Below, piece by piece: positions 8,411-18,566 of a DNA stretch of 60,204 nucleotides. The DNA is from Lachnospiraceae bacterium. Its GTDB lineage: Bacteria; Bacillota; Clostridia; Lachnospirales; Lachnospiraceae. The stretch is from the NCBI GenBank assembly GCA_029006155.1, contig JAQXGF010000145.1, positions 1 to 60,204 of the forward strand. Reading direction: 5' to 3'. The position numbers were made by a program, and so were the translations under genes. The notes beneath the pieces were generated by a model, which saw only the letters and a list, made by a program, of their open reading frames with translations, was not told the origin of the DNA and did not search any database. The first letter of the stretch is position 1. Every line of letters begins with the position of its first letter.

Positions 8411-10435
8411 ATGAAGAAGAATAAAAAGATGCTGGTAACGATTGCTTCCGTATGCGCGATGGCGTGCAGCCTTCCGGCAAGTGCAGGGGCAACGTCCGCA
8501 TTGCCGATAAAAGCACTTGCCCAGAAGGCCGTCGATGCGAATCCATATATGGCTTCCGGGGATACGAATATCCACCACGACTGCTATAATACGGACACGA
8601 CGGATTCGATCTTTCCGGTAGCGATTTATCCGGAAATCAATGTCTCTTATGAAAAGGTGAATGCAAATGCGTCACCGGCGATTTTCTTTGATACGTATGG
8701 ACATGCCGTCGTGCCGCTGCTCGGCGGACTCGCAATCCGGGATATCAATGCGGATGAGACGACGACCGAGGGCTATTTTTCACCGAAACAGCACGACACC
8801 GGCGATTATGTGATCCAGAGCTCGTACTCGTTTGTCGATGAGAGCAACCGGATCGTGTGCCCGACGAGCAACAACCACGTGCTCATGCTCAAGGTGACGG
8901 ATGAGAATGGAAATGTGCTCCCGGAATTTGAAAAGGTGCTCGATATCGACATCAAGGCGGCAGCTGAGGAGAAGCTCGGGAAAACGCTGGATCAGAACCT
9001 TTTGGCGGTCGTATTTGACTATGAGGGCAATCTGTGGTTTGCGACCGGCGGGTTCCGCATCTATCCGGATCGGCAGCAGCAGGGCGCGATCGGATATATC
9101 GCGCGGACAGCGATCGACGCCATCTTAAATGGAGAAGAGACGGATCTGTCGGATGCGGTATTTGTGCAGGAGCTGACGCCGGGCGAGGGTGCAGAGAACG
9201 GCATCGCAGCTTCGGCAGACGGGGCAGTCATCCTGACGAACCAGAACTGCTATCTTTTGCAGGCAGAGGATGGCGTGAAGGTCGTGTGGAGCACGCCGTA
9301 TGAGAGCGTCGGGGCAAAGGAGAGCAAAGAGGGCGATGAGACGACCGGTGGCGGGCTGGCGTGGGGCAGCGGATGCTCACCGTCGCTGACGAAGGATCTC
9401 GTGATGTTTACGGATAACCAGAACCCGGTAAATCTCATCGCGCTGGATAGGAAGACCGGAGAGCAGGTCGCGAGCCTGCCGGTCATCGATGAGCTTCCGG
9501 ATGGGATGCAGGTGTCGGTGGAAAATTCGGCGATCGTATATGACGACGGGGAAGGCACGGTGAGCACGGTCGTGTGCAACTGGTTCGGCGCAGGCAGTGC
9601 GGAGCTCGGCAAGGCCGACAGCGATTCTTCGATCCAGAGCTATGCAAATATTTACGACATCAACTGGCTGCGGCAGGGAAATCGAATGATCATGCCGGGT
9701 GTCGAGCGCGTCGATACGGTAAAGACAGAGAACGGCTATGAGATGAAGAGTATCTGGTGCAGAGACGATCTGCGGGATACGTCGATGATGAAGCTCTCGA
9801 CCGCGACCGGCTACATCTATGGTTATGTACAGGATCTCAGCACCGGTATGTGGCAGTACATCGTGCTGGATTTTGCGACCGGCGAGACGGTGTTTACGAT
9901 GGATGTCGCAAATAAATATGGCTACAATAATATGGCGATCGGGATGTACGCCGGCAACAGCGGAAATGCGCTCTACTGTCCGACCGGCTATCTGGAGCTT
10001 TTGCGTCTGCAGGACCGCTTCGTCTACCTGCCGGAGATGCCGTACCGGGAAGTTGACCTCGATCTGGCGAACCGGAAGGTGCTGAGTCAGGAGGACTTTG
10101 CAGCGGCGGGAGGCGCAGGATCGGTCATGGGCTGGCTGAATACGGTGACGGTGGAAAATGTACATCCGAATACGACGGTGGCACTGCGAATGAACGGACT
10201 GTCCGGCGCGGCAGGTGATCTGCACCTGTATGCATATGGGGCGGATGGGGCGGATGGCGCGCTGCAGGAAGTACCATCAGAGCTGTGGCACATCCAGAGC
10301 GAGGATGGCAGCTTACCGGATACACTGGAGGCGGAGACGTTATATGAGGTGCATATGACGGTGGAAGACGGCGGAAGCTTCGATCTGGATGAGGCGGAGA
10401 AGGAAATTCAGATGTCTGCGGTACTCGCAAAGTAA
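8411..10435 (+). CDS. Secreted protein, probable beta-propeller
   Basis: A 674-residue protein with a signal peptide (1-~28, SLPASAGATSA) and AAAGGGG upstream. The mature part has repeated short strands with Gly-Asn/Asp turns, such as VLTNQNCYLLQAEDGV, VNLIALDRKTGEQVASLPV and IVLDFATGETVFTMDV, which is the pattern of quinoprotein-like propeller blades. No catalytic motif was recognised. It is transcribed divergently from the LytTR/GHKL system, with repeats matching LytTR sites in its promoter. It is therefore the most likely output of that system. The ligand or substrate is unknown. Confidence 0.65.
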   Translation: MKKNKKMLVTIASVCAMACSLPASAGATSALPIKALAQKAVDANPYMASGDTNIHHDCYNTDTTDSIFPVAIYPEINVSYEKVNANASPAIFFDTYGHAVVPLLGGLAIRDINADETTTEGYFSPKQHDTGDYVIQSSYSFVDESNRIVCPTSNNHVLMLKVTDENGNVLPEFEKVLDIDIKAAAEEKLGKTLDQNLLAVVFDYEGNLWFATGGFRIYPDRQQQGAIGYIARTAIDAILNGEETDLSDAVFVQELTPGEGAENGIAASADGAVILTNQNCYLLQAEDGVKVVWSTPYESVGAKESKEGDETTGGGLAWGSGCSPSLTKDLVMFTDNQNPVNLIALDRKTGEQVASLPVIDELPDGMQVSVENSAIVYDDGEGTVSTVVCNWFGAGSAELGKADSDSSIQSYANIYDINWLRQGNRMIMPGVERVDTVKTENGYEMKSIWCRDDLRDTSMMKLSTATGYIYGYVQDLSTGMWQYIVLDFATGETVFTMDVANKYGYNNMAIGMYAGNSGNALYCPTGYLELLRLQDRFVYLPEMPYREVDLDLANRKVLSQEDFAAAGGAGSVMGWLNTVTVENVHPNTTVALRMNGLSGAAGDLHLYAYGADGADGALQEVPSELWHIQSEDGSLPDTLEAETLYEVHMTVEDGGSFDLDEAEKEIQMSAVLAK

Positions 10436-10441
10436 ACAGAA

Positions 10442-10485
10442 AAGCGGCGACTTCATAGCTGGGGAGTACTATGAAGCCGTCGCTT
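10442..10485. terminator. Long hairpin between convergent genes
   Basis: A 17-bp stem with two mismatches (AAGCGGCGACTTCATAG pairing with CTATGAAGCCGTCGCTT) lies just after the 8411 gene, followed by ATTTTATT. It probably ends that transcript. The next gene is on the opposite strand. Confidence 0.65.
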
Positions 10486-10575
10486 GCACATTTTATTCCA
10501 AAGAGCAACGAGCCAGACAGCCATGCCATACCACAACTGCTGCGGGATGTTTTATTTGTTAAGAAATAAGCGCCG

Positions 10576-12045
10576 TTACTTTGCCTTATCCCCCGACCGG
10601 GTCTTCATCTTAAATGCGTCTTTGCCAGTTTGCTTGACCTCGTACAGTGCGGCGTCGGCGCTGCGACACAAGGAGACGTAGTCTTTCCCCTGTTCCGGGA
10701 AGGAGGCACCTCCGGCACTGACGGAGACGGGCACTTCTTCGCCGGTCGGAAGGATGAGTGGTGAAATCGCCTTCCGAAACGCCTGCATATACACCGATAC
10801 CTGCGAACTGGATGCGGCCTTCAGGTAGACGACAAATTCGTCGCCGCCATACCGGCCGAGCAGTGTCTCCGCAGGGAAGCACTGATGCATCGCCTTTGCG
10901 ATGTGCTTCAGGCAGAGATCGCCGTTGCTGTGACCGTACTGATCGTTGTAGCGTTTGAAATTATCCACATCGATGAAGAGGAAAACGCCGGGAGTCTTTT
11001 TCGAGAGCTCGGCCTCCACCGCATTCTGGAATGCCCTGCGGTTCAGGATCTCGGTCAGAGAATCGATCGTGGATAAGCCCATGTAAAGCTTTTTGTCCTT
11101 TTTCTCCAGCAGCAGGATAAACAGCATATACAGGATCGTAAAGCCGACCAGAATGCCGCCGTAGATCCCGCCCCAGATCGAAAAGTTCTGCGTGACGTTG
11201 GAAATGTTTTTGTTTGCCAGCTCGACGATGACGTACCAGTTTGGCATACCGGAGATGCTGCGGTATGCGATCGTACAGTCCTCTCCGCGGATCTGTGCGG
11301 AGAACTGGCCGTCCTTTTTCCCGGCGCGCATATCCTTTACCCAGTCATGGTAGGAATAGCCGGCGTTGTAAGTAAAATACTTCTGCTGGAGCAGCAGGTT
11401 GTTCCAGTTGCCGGCGGTATCCTCGCCGCTGCTGATGCAGGTGATGAAATTCTCGGAATCAGCCTTTAACAGATGGACGTTGATCTTTCCGCGCAGCAGC
11501 TCGTAGATACCAAGCTTCCGGAGATCTTCGATCGCGATGGAAAGATAGAGCGTCCGGATCTGCGGGGACTTTTTGACCGGGACGAAAACGGTCATGATCA
11601 TCGTGCCGGTCTCGCTGGACTGATAGGGATCGGAAGTAAAAGATCCTCCGGACAGAAGCGCCTGCGCATCCAGCTCTTTCTTTTTGATGTCTGCGACGGC
11701 ACAGTCTGTCCCGAGAAGTTCGCCGTCATTTAAGAGAAAGCCAACGTTGCAAAATACGGTCTGATCCAGATCTTCCGTGAGGCTCTGAAGAATCCTGGAT
11801 GGTGCGGCATCCTTCATCGCCTCCACCATCGTCACGTCCTCCTGCGCATAGTTTTGCAGGTATTCCATCGACTCATTCATTTTTTCCGCATACAGCCCGG
11901 TGATCAGCTCCAGATGGTCGGTATTGTAGTTTTCTGCGATCCGGCGCAGGTGCAGGTAGGCAAACAGGATGATGCACAGGCAGAGTGCCAGATACAGGGC
12001 AAGCAGCAGCCTGCGCTTTTTACGGTTTTTTCTTCGGTCTTTCAT
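10576..12045 (-). CDS. Membrane diguanylate cyclase (GGDEF)
   Basis: A 489-residue protein. A membrane segment at about 12-32, a ~255-residue extracytoplasmic sensor region with Cache-like features, a second membrane segment at about 290-315, then a GGDEF domain with the intact active site GRYGGDEF (about 398-405). The inhibitory RxxD site upstream of GGDEF is absent, so feedback by c-di-GMP at that site is not expected. It makes c-di-GMP from two GTP at the membrane. Its start overlaps the end of the upstream periplasmic binding-protein gene by 4 bases, so the cyclase is coupled to it and may be controlled by ligand-loaded binding protein. Confidence 0.88.
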   Translation of the reverse strand: MKDRRKNRKKRRLLLALYLALCLCIILFAYLHLRRIAENYNTDHLELITGLYAEKMNESMEYLQNYAQEDVTMVEAMKDAAPSRILQSLTEDLDQTVFCNVGFLLNDGELLGTDCAVADIKKKELDAQALLSGGSFTSDPYQSSETGTMIMTVFVPVKKSPQIRTLYLSIAIEDLRKLGIYELLRGKINVHLLKADSENFITCISSGEDTAGNWNNLLLQQKYFTYNAGYSYHDWVKDMRAGKKDGQFSAQIRGEDCTIAYRSISGMPNWYVIVELANKNISNVTQNFSIWGGIYGGILVGFTILYMLFILLLEKKDKKLYMGLSTIDSLTEILNRRAFQNAVEAELSKKTPGVFLFIDVDNFKRYNDQYGHSNGDLCLKHIAKAMHQCFPAETLLGRYGGDEFVVYLKAASSSQVSVYMQAFRKAISPLILPTGEEVPVSVSAGGASFPEQGKDYVSLCRSADAALYEVKQTGKDAFKMKTRSGDKAK

Positions 12046-13079
12046 GAGACTTCGTGCTCCATAAGATAATCCTGGTCGATCAGGATGACTCCGGTGTCAA
12101 AATACTTCTGGGTGGATGCATTGCCGTTGATCAGGGATTCCAGGGCATGCATACCCTGATAAGCCATCTCGTTTTGCTTCTGCAAAAGAGATACGCCCGG
12201 ATAGTTCGGATCCTGGATGAGTGCGCGCGTCTCGTCAGCCAGGTCAAAGCCTACCATGGCGATATCGGTCCGTTCCTGTGCCAGAAGCGTACTGGAGATG
12301 CCGATGGTCGACGTATTGTTGCAGCCAAAGAGCCCCTTCAGCTGCGAATGGGTATCCAGAAGCTTTGCGGCGTCGGCCTGCGCCGTCTTCACATCGCCGC
12401 CATTCAGAAAAATATCTTCGGCAATATCCCATTGCTCCGGGGCATCGCTGGCCCAGTATTCCAGAAAGCCGGAGACGCGGTTTACCATCGCCTGGGAGGT
12501 ATCGGAGGAGAGCAGGATGCCGACCTCCAGCGCCTCATCCGGATCATTTCCGGCCTCTTTCAGCATCGAGAGCATTTCCTTTGCGGCGATGCTTCCGGCC
12601 TCCATATTGTCGGTCATGTAGCAGCAGTCATAGTCGCTGCTGTTGATCGTAGAGTCGATGAGTACTAAGGCGATGTCCTCTTTTTTTGCACGCTGGCAGC
12701 TCTCGATCAGAGACGTAGAGTTCGCCGGGGCGAGCAGTATCCCATCTGCGCCCGCATCGATGGCCTGATCCATCAGGGCGATCTGGCCGTCGATGTCAGT
12801 CTCATTGTCGATCCCGCCAAGATAGACGGCGGCGTCGATCTCTTCGGCGGCATCCGTGACGCCTTCTATGACACTTTTCCAGTAATTCCCGTGATAATTT
12901 TTCAAAATGACATAAATGCAGGTTTCCTTTTCCGGATTGGAAATGCACGTGTAAGGTACGATGCCGGGATCCTCCGTCTGTGCAGGTTCTGTCGTGGTGG
13001 CGCTGGCAGGCATGCAGCCAAGCCAGAGGGCAGCGGCAAAGACGGAGAGAAAACCGGCCGTTTTCTTTTGTAATTTCAT
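12042..13079 (-). CDS. Periplasmic binding protein, sugar type (RbsB/LacI fold)
   Basis: A 345-residue exported protein. The signal peptide contains the hydrophobic run FLSVFAAALWLGC with a cysteine at 22, so it may be a lipoprotein, but the lipobox is poor. The rest follows the type 1 periplasmic binding-protein fold: IYVILKNYHGNYWKSVIEG, then DQAIDAGADGILLAPANS, and GLFGCNNTSTIGI. No ABC permease or ATPase is nearby. Instead it precedes a diguanylate cyclase with a 4-base overlap, which points to a sensing role rather than uptake. GGAG is upstream of the start. It diverges from the hybrid kinase at 13378. Confidence 0.82.
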   Translation of the reverse strand: MKLQKKTAGFLSVFAAALWLGCMPASATTTEPAQTEDPGIVPYTCISNPEKETCIYVILKNYHGNYWKSVIEGVTDAAEEIDAAVYLGGIDNETDIDGQIALMDQAIDAGADGILLAPANSTSLIESCQRAKKEDIALVLIDSTINSSDYDCCYMTDNMEAGSIAAKEMLSMLKEAGNDPDEALEVGILLSSDTSQAMVNRVSGFLEYWASDAPEQWDIAEDIFLNGGDVKTAQADAAKLLDTHSQLKGLFGCNNTSTIGISSTLLAQERTDIAMVGFDLADETRALIQDPNYPGVSLLQKQNEMAYQGMHALESLINGNASTQKYFDTGVILIDQDYLMEHEVS

Positions 13080-13377
13080 AATAACTCCATAAGTAGAAGA
13101 TGTATAAGATCAGATATCTATCTTATCTATTATAAGGCTTTGGTGTGACTTATGTCTATAAAAAGCCACAGAGAAAATAAAAAAGGCAGATTAAATAGAG
13201 CTCCCCGTAATAGCGCACAGGAGATATTTTCGTGAAAATTTCTGGTTAGATATGGTAGATGAAATCGACATATTGTGATAAAATGTGACTGATACACTGC
13301 GAAGCGCGGAAAAACGCTGTCCCGCCGGGAGATTGGATGCCCCGATGGAAGTGAAGAAAGGGGAGAGGCGAAGCGAC

Positions 13378-16179
13378 ATGAAAAAGAGGGGAATTGCAGC
13401 CGTCATTTTGCAGCTGCTTCTGGTACTGCTGGTCGTATGTCCGGTCTGTGCCGAAGGACTGGAACGGCTGGAGACACCGGACTACCGGGTGTCCTTTTAC
13501 GCATTTGACTGTTATCAGATGCAGGATGAGAATGGAAAGCGGTCGGGATACGGCTATGAGATGATGCAGGGGATCGCAAAATACCTGCAATGCACCTTTT
13601 CCTATGTCGGGTATGACAAGTCGGCGAGTGAGTGCGTCGATCTGCTGCGAAACGGTGAGCTGGACATCTATACGGCAGCCAAAAAGACGCCGGAGCGCGA
13701 GGCGGAGTTCGCATTTTCCAAGCATCCGGCGATCACAGCCACGACGAGTATGAACGTGAAGGTGGGAAACACGAAGATCGTGGCAGGCGACTATGCGACG
13801 TATGACGGGATGCGGATCGGACTGCTGGCAAGGCATACGTATAATGATCAGTTTCTGGAGTTTACAAAAGAAAAGGGATTCCGCTGTGAGATCGTTTACT
13901 ATGATACGCCGACGGAGCTTTCGAGTGCGCTCGTCCATGACGAGGTCGATGCGCTGGTGAACAGCTACATCGGGACGCCGGAGGATGAGAAGATCATCGA
14001 AAACTTCGGCGAGACACCGTACTATCTGATGGCGCGCAAGGAAGACCAGGCACTCGTGGACCAGCTCGATGCCGCGATCGACAGCATGAATATAGAGACG
14101 CCAAACTGGCGGACGGATCTGTACAACGAGTACTATGGTGCGCAGGAGGCAAATACGGAGCTGACGGATCGGGAGCAGGCGGTGCTGAAGGAGCTGCAGG
14201 CGGACGGGACCGTGATCCATGCAGTGGTAAATCCGGATGCCAACCCGTATTCGTGGTATGAGGACGGGGCAGCGTATGGAATCGCTGTCGATCTGTTCCA
14301 GAAAACGGCAGAGCAGCTGGGACTCTCCTGTGAGATCCTTCCGGCGACGACGCAGGAAGAATATAAGGCGTATATCTCATCGGGTGAGGCGGATATCTGG
14401 ATGGATATGGATGGCTCTTATGAGGATGAGGATGGCTGTAAGTACAAGCTGACGGATTCGTATCTGACGACGACGGTCTCGGTGCTGCGCAGCAGAGGGG
14501 CATCGGACAAGATCCGGACGCTGGCGATCGATGACCAGTACATTGCCGTAAAGGAGATCATCTCCCGGGTATGGCCGAATGCAGTCCTCCTGTGTGTGAA
14601 TACACCGGATGACTGTGCACAGGCGGTGTTGGATGGACGTGCGGACGGCGCACTGCTTATGTCGTACACGGCGCAGAAGCTGGCAAGGGATGATGTACAG
14701 AACCGGCTGCGCGTCGATATTGTGCCGGGCGTGAATCTGGATCTGCGCATGGGTGTCAATGCAAATGTCAGCCGGGAATTTTACGGGATGTGGGAGAAGA
14801 CGCTCTCAGATGTCTCCGGATCCGGGAGCGCGGAGATCGTACAGCACTATCTGGAGGAGACGGCGACGCCGTCAGCGGTCCAGTATCTGTTTGACCATCC
14901 GTCGTATCTGATTACACTGTGTGCAGTGCTCTGTCTGATCTGCTTTCTGATCGTTTTGTATCTGCAGTCTGTAAAGAGTAAAAATAAGCAGCTGAAGATT
15001 TCCGGTGAGCTGGCAGTGGCGCTGGAGAAGGCAAAAGAGGCAAATGAGGCGAAGCAGAATTTCTTTTCTAAGATGAGCCATGACATCCGGACCCCACTGA
15101 ATGTCGTGCTGGGCATGACCCAGATCGCCCAGAAATACAAGCAGGATACGCCGCGGCTGGAGAATGCACTCGAGAGCATCACGACGGAGGGCAATTATCT
15201 GCTGATGCTGATCAACTCGATTCTCGATGTGAATCAGCTCGAACACGGCACGATCGAGCTCCTGAAGGAGCCGTTTAATCCGGCAGACCTTGTAAAGAAG
15301 AGCGGTGAGATCCTTTATCCGCTCGCGGAGAAAAAGGAACAGCAGATGATCGTAAAATGCAACGTGGACGATCAGGTAGTCGTCGGGGATGCAAACCGCT
15401 TCAGCCAGATCGTGATCAACATCGTGTCGAATGCGATCAAGTATACAGGCGTGGGCGGGACGATCTGCCTGCGGATGGACTGTCTGCCGGAGCATCGCTG
15501 CCGCTTTACCTGCACAGACAACGGCATCGGTATGACAGAGGAATTTATCCAGCACATCTGCGAGGATTATACACGGGCGGAAGACAGCCGGGTATCCAAG
15601 ACACAGGGAACCGGGCTTGGCATGTCCGTTGTAAAAGGCTTTACCGAGCTCATGGGCGGTACGCTGAAGATCGAGAGCACACCGGGCGAGGGATCGACGT
15701 TTATCGTGGAGATCCCGTTTGCGGAGGCGAGCGAGGAGCAGCGGGAGGCCGTATTGCATCCGGAGACAGAGGACGAAGAGGAGCAGGAGCAGTTCCAGGG
15801 CAAGAAGGTGCTGCTCGTAGAAGACAACGCCCTGAATGCGGAGATCGCGATGGAGCTTCTGCAGAGCATCGGCCTTGCCGTCGACTGGGCGGAGAACGGC
15901 GCACTCGGCGTGGAGCAGTATGAGGGATCACAGATCCGGGAATACTTTGCGGTGTTTATGGATATGCAGATGCCGGTCATGGACGGCGTCGAGGCGACGA
16001 AGCGAATCCGTGCCAGCAGCCGCGAGGACAATGATATCCCGATCTTTGCCATGACGGCGAACACGTTTGCCAGTGACCGGAACAACTGCCGGCAGGCAGG
16101 GATGAACGGCTATATCGCCAAGCCGGTGAGCATCCAGGACATTACAGATACCTTAAAGGGAAGTTCGAACCAGTTATAA
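13378..16179 (+). CDS. Hybrid sensor histidine kinase with two SBP_bac_3 sensor domains
   Basis: A 933-residue protein. The start was set at 13378 because a signal peptide follows directly ([19 protein letters not shown]) and AAAGGGGAGAGG lies upstream; a longer frame to 13285 adds no recognisable sequence. Two tandem family-3 solute-binding domains (about 30-255 and 260-500) are followed by a membrane segment at about 508-532, a HisKA domain with H568 in [11 protein letters not shown], a HATPase domain (NGIGM and [10 protein letters not shown]), and a receiver domain with D862 in [11 protein letters not shown]. There is no output domain, so phosphotransfer to another protein is expected. It diverges from the binding-protein/cyclase operon. 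Confidence 0.9.
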   Translation: MKKRGIAAVILQLLLVLLVVCPVCAEGLERLETPDYRVSFYAFDCYQMQDENGKRSGYGYEMMQGIAKYLQCTFSYVGYDKSASECVDLLRNGELDIYTAAKKTPEREAEFAFSKHPAITATTSMNVKVGNTKIVAGDYATYDGMRIGLLARHTYNDQFLEFTKEKGFRCEIVYYDTPTELSSALVHDEVDALVNSYIGTPEDEKIIENFGETPYYLMARKEDQALVDQLDAAIDSMNIETPNWRTDLYNEYYGAQEANTELTDREQAVLKELQADGTVIHAVVNPDANPYSWYEDGAAYGIAVDLFQKTAEQLGLSCEILPATTQEEYKAYISSGEADIWMDMDGSYEDEDGCKYKLTDSYLTTTVSVLRSRGASDKIRTLAIDDQYIAVKEIISRVWPNAVLLCVNTPDDCAQAVLDGRADGALLMSYTAQKLARDDVQNRLRVDIVPGVNLDLRMGVNANVSREFYGMWEKTLSDVSGSGSAEIVQHYLEETATPSAVQYLFDHPSYLITLCAVLCLICFLIVLYLQSVKSKNKQLKISGELAVALEKAKEANEAKQNFFSKMSHDIRTPLNVVLGMTQIAQKYKQDTPRLENALESITTEGNYLLMLINSILDVNQLEHGTIELLKEPFNPADLVKKSGEILYPLAEKKEQQMIVKCNVDDQVVVGDANRFSQIVINIVSNAIKYTGVGGTICLRMDCLPEHRCRFTCTDNGIGMTEEFIQHICEDYTRAEDSRVSKTQGTGLGMSVVKGFTELMGGTLKIESTPGEGSTFIVEIPFAEASEEQREAVLHPETEDEEEQEQFQGKKVLLVEDNALNAEIAMELLQSIGLAVDWAENGALGVEQYEGSQIREYFAVFMDMQMPVMDGVEATKRIRASSREDNDIPIFAMTANTFASDRNNCRQAGMNGYIAKPVSIQDITDTLKGSSNQL

Positions 16180-16236
16180 AAAGGAAAGGGGCGGACGTCC
16201 GGATCAGAAAATAATGAAAAGACGAGGAGAAAACAT

Positions 16237-16665
16237 ATGAGCAACGTAAATAAGACATGTAAAGTACACTACACAGGCACCTTCAACGACGGAACAAAAT
16301 TTGATTCCTCTTATGACCGCGGGGAGCCGCTGGAGTTTGTCTGCGGCGCAGGCATGATGATCAAAGGATTCGATGAGGCGGTAAAGGACATGGAAGTCGG
16401 ACAGATCATCGATATCCATCTGATGCCGGAAGAGGCATATGGCATGCCGGATCCGGAGAATGTATTTACCGTACCGCTCGCCCAGCTGCCGGGTGCAGAG
16501 AATCTGGAGGCAGGCCAGCAGGTCTACCTGACGAGCGCGAGCGGTCAGCCGTTCCCGGTGACGGTGGTGAGCCGCGATGAGACGACGATCACGTTTGACG
16601 CAAACCACGAGATGGCAGGCAAGGAGCTGAACTTCCGGATCGAGCTGGTGGAGGTCGCAGAGTAA
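16237..16665 (+). CDS. FKBP-type peptidyl-prolyl isomerase, SlyD-like
   Basis: A 142-residue cytoplasmic protein. It has the FKBP motif VHYTGTFNDGTKFDSSYDRG at the N-terminus and GMMIKGFDEAVKDMEVGQ, then the SlyD-type insert-in-flap domain (PEEAYGMPDPENVFTVP). It lacks the His/Cys-rich metal-binding tail of Enterobacteria SlyD. Expected to speed proline isomerisation and act as a chaperone. A small conserved gene follows after 4 bases. Confidence 0.9.
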   Translation: MSNVNKTCKVHYTGTFNDGTKFDSSYDRGEPLEFVCGAGMMIKGFDEAVKDMEVGQIIDIHLMPEEAYGMPDPENVFTVPLAQLPGAENLEAGQQVYLTSASGQPFPVTVVSRDETTITFDANHEMAGKELNFRIELVEVAE

Positions 16666-16669
16666 AGGT

Positions 16670-16879
16670 ATGAACTATCAGGTGCTTCGGATCGAGGAGG
16701 ATCTCGACTTTGGCTGCGAGGAGCGCAGCGATGATGCGCCGGTCATGGCGGTCGTGACCTTGCGCGATGCGCATGGCTGTGAGATAAAACGGAAGCTGCC
16801 CGACCAGCTGCTGTACGACCGGGGAATCCGGGAGGGCGACTGGGTAGACAGCGATGTTGAAAAATGTCAGAAAAATTAG
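16670..16879 (+). CDS. Small conserved hypothetical protein
   Basis: A 69-residue acidic protein (RIEEDLDFGCEERSDD near the start, LLYDRGIREGDWVDSD near the end). It follows the SlyD-like gene by 4 bases, so it is probably cotranscribed. The AAGG upstream of ATG is very close to the start. Its pattern suggests a small beta-rich protein. The last residues overlap the start of the nuclease remnant that follows. No function is recognised. Confidence 0.55.
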   Translation: MNYQVLRIEEDLDFGCEERSDDAPVMAVVTLRDAHGCEIKRKLPDQLLYDRGIREGDWVDSDVEKCQKN

Positions 16880-17330
16880 AAAAAAGAGAGAAAATGTCCT
16901 GTCACACGCGTGGCAGGATATTTTCTTAGAAAAGAGGACTTTGTTTAAAATATCAGGAGCATTGCTGGAACAGGATTTTGATTTTATTCGTGAAAAATAT
17001 GATCGGGAAATTAAGACGGATACGGCAGCAATCATTTCGTTGATTACAGGATCGGATTTGCTGCGTGAATCGTCAGAACAGGAGGAAACGATGAACATGT
17101 GTAGCGCGTTAAAGGAATGGGAGATGAAATGTGAGGCACGTGGCGCGGAATATGGAAAAAGAGAAGGAATAAAAGAAGGAATAAAAGAAGGCGAATGGAA
17201 CAAACTTCTCTCCATGGTTGAAAAGAAACTTCAAAAAGGAAAAAGTGCAGAGCAGATCGCAGAGGATCTGGAGGAAGCGCTTCCGGAGATTCAGCGTGCA
17301 ATTACAGAACTGGAACAGGCAAAACAGTAA
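16854..17330 (+). pseudogene. Remnant of Rpn-family PD-(D/E)XK nuclease/transposase
   Basis: A 158-codon frame. The C-terminal part (NMCSALKEWEMKCEARGAEY, then repeated KREGIKEGIKEGE) is the typical tail of Rpn/PDDEXK_2-type recombination-promoting nucleases, which end in Glu/Gly/Lys repeats. The short N-terminal piece (NVLSHAWQDIFLEKRTLF) resembles the beginning of the same family. The ~200-residue catalytic core expected between them is missing. This looks like an internal deletion product. Base composition is more A+T-rich than its neighbours. It is probably not functional. Confidence 0.6.
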
Positions 17331-17478
17331 AGTAGTCCAGGCTGCAAGTAAAGTGTATATTCTGCGTTTTTCTGGAAATCCTATCATCAAGTCAGCAGAG
17401 CACCTGCTGCAGGAAATCAAGGACACGTGGGCAGGGCGTCAGGGTCGGTGTTCACGGGAAAAGGATGAGGTGAATAGG

Positions 17479-18354
17479 ATGAATCGAAAAGATGTCAGGG
17501 AATTTCTGAAAAAACGCAGCACAATCTGGACGCTCAGCCTGTGCATGACGGGCGCACTCGTACTTGGTGGAATCGCATCAATGGATCAGGCCCGGCGGAA
17601 GGCAGAACGCACAGAGACGGAGAGCGAGCTTGGCGCGCAGGCACAGCTGGATGTAAATGATACGCTCGGAAGCAGTCTGGATGAGGAAGAGGCAGAATCG
17701 AATCCGGTAGCGGCGGTTGCCGGAAATGAGGTCACAGAGGAAAAAGTGACAGAGGCGGAGTTGGAGACGGAAAAGGCAGAAGCGGCAAACGCGACGGTAC
17801 CGTCAGAGGCGGGAGACGGCGCAGGCCAGTCGGATGATATTGCACAGGCGGATGGAACCGGGGATGCAGAAGCTGACGCACAGCAGGTATCCGCGTCTGT
17901 CATTTCCAATGAAGCACTGGTACAGAACGGGATCGCATTTGCGGCAGACGAAGAACAGCTGCTCTGGCCGGCAGCCGGTACCTTGCTGATGGACTACAGC
18001 ATGGATGGCAGCGTGTATTTTGCCACCCTGAATCAGTACAAGTATAATCCGGCCCTCGTGCTCGGAAGCGAAGTCGGCAATCAGGTGCTGGCGGCAGCGA
18101 AAGGCATCGTGGAGTCCATTTATATTGATGAAGAGACCGGGACGACGCTCGTGCTGAACATCGGAAATGGCTATCGCCTGACCTACGGACAGCTGAAGGA
18201 ACTGGCAGTCTCACAGGGCGATATCGTAGAGTCTGGTGCGGTCCTCGGCTACGTGAGCGAGCCGACGAAGTACTATACAAAAGAGGGCAGTAACCTCTAT
18301 TTTGAAATGACTAAGGACGAGACACCGGTCGACCCGATCCTGTATCTGGAATAG
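17479..18354 (+). CDS. LytM/M23-domain membrane protein with lost catalytic residues (SpoIIQ-like)
   Basis: A 291-residue protein starting with a short cytoplasmic tail, one membrane segment at about 14-32 (IWTLSLCMTGALVLGGIA), a long acidic linker, and a C-terminal LytM fold (QVLAAAKGIVESIYIDEETG, then NIGNGYRLTYGQL, NLYFEMTKD). The zinc ligands of M23 peptidases are replaced: YAHL reads TYGQL and HLHFE reads NLYFE. Size and layout match SpoIIQ, the forespore membrane protein that in Bacillus also lacks activity and pairs with SpoIIIAH. SpoIIQ identity is an inference. A longer upstream frame to 17218 has no membrane-protein features. Confidence 0.65.
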   Translation: MNRKDVREFLKKRSTIWTLSLCMTGALVLGGIASMDQARRKAERTETESELGAQAQLDVNDTLGSSLDEEEAESNPVAAVAGNEVTEEKVTEAELETEKAEAANATVPSEAGDGAGQSDDIAQADGTGDAEADAQQVSASVISNEALVQNGIAFAADEEQLLWPAAGTLLMDYSMDGSVYFATLNQYKYNPALVLGSEVGNQVLAAAKGIVESIYIDEETGTTLVLNIGNGYRLTYGQLKELAVSQGDIVESGAVLGYVSEPTKYYTKEGSNLYFEMTKDETPVDPILYLE

Positions 18355-18566
18355 ATGCACCGATCAGAGGGAGCAGTATATACTATAGAAGAGAAGCCGG
18401 AAGAATCCGCAGCCGCATAGCCACACAGGAGTTGTCATTTCACTGGTGAGATACCGGATCGGCGGCTGCTTGAGATAAATGAAGGCGTCACTTCAGAGCG
18501 GGAGACCGCAAAGGGGTGGCGCTGTACATAGTTCTTGAAAAAATGAAAAATACCATTTAAAATTAT

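Noticed and set aside
13246..14220. Long open frame antisense to the hybrid kinase
   Set aside because: It is Arg/His/Leu-rich with no recognisable domain, as expected for a shadow frame of a GC-rich gene.
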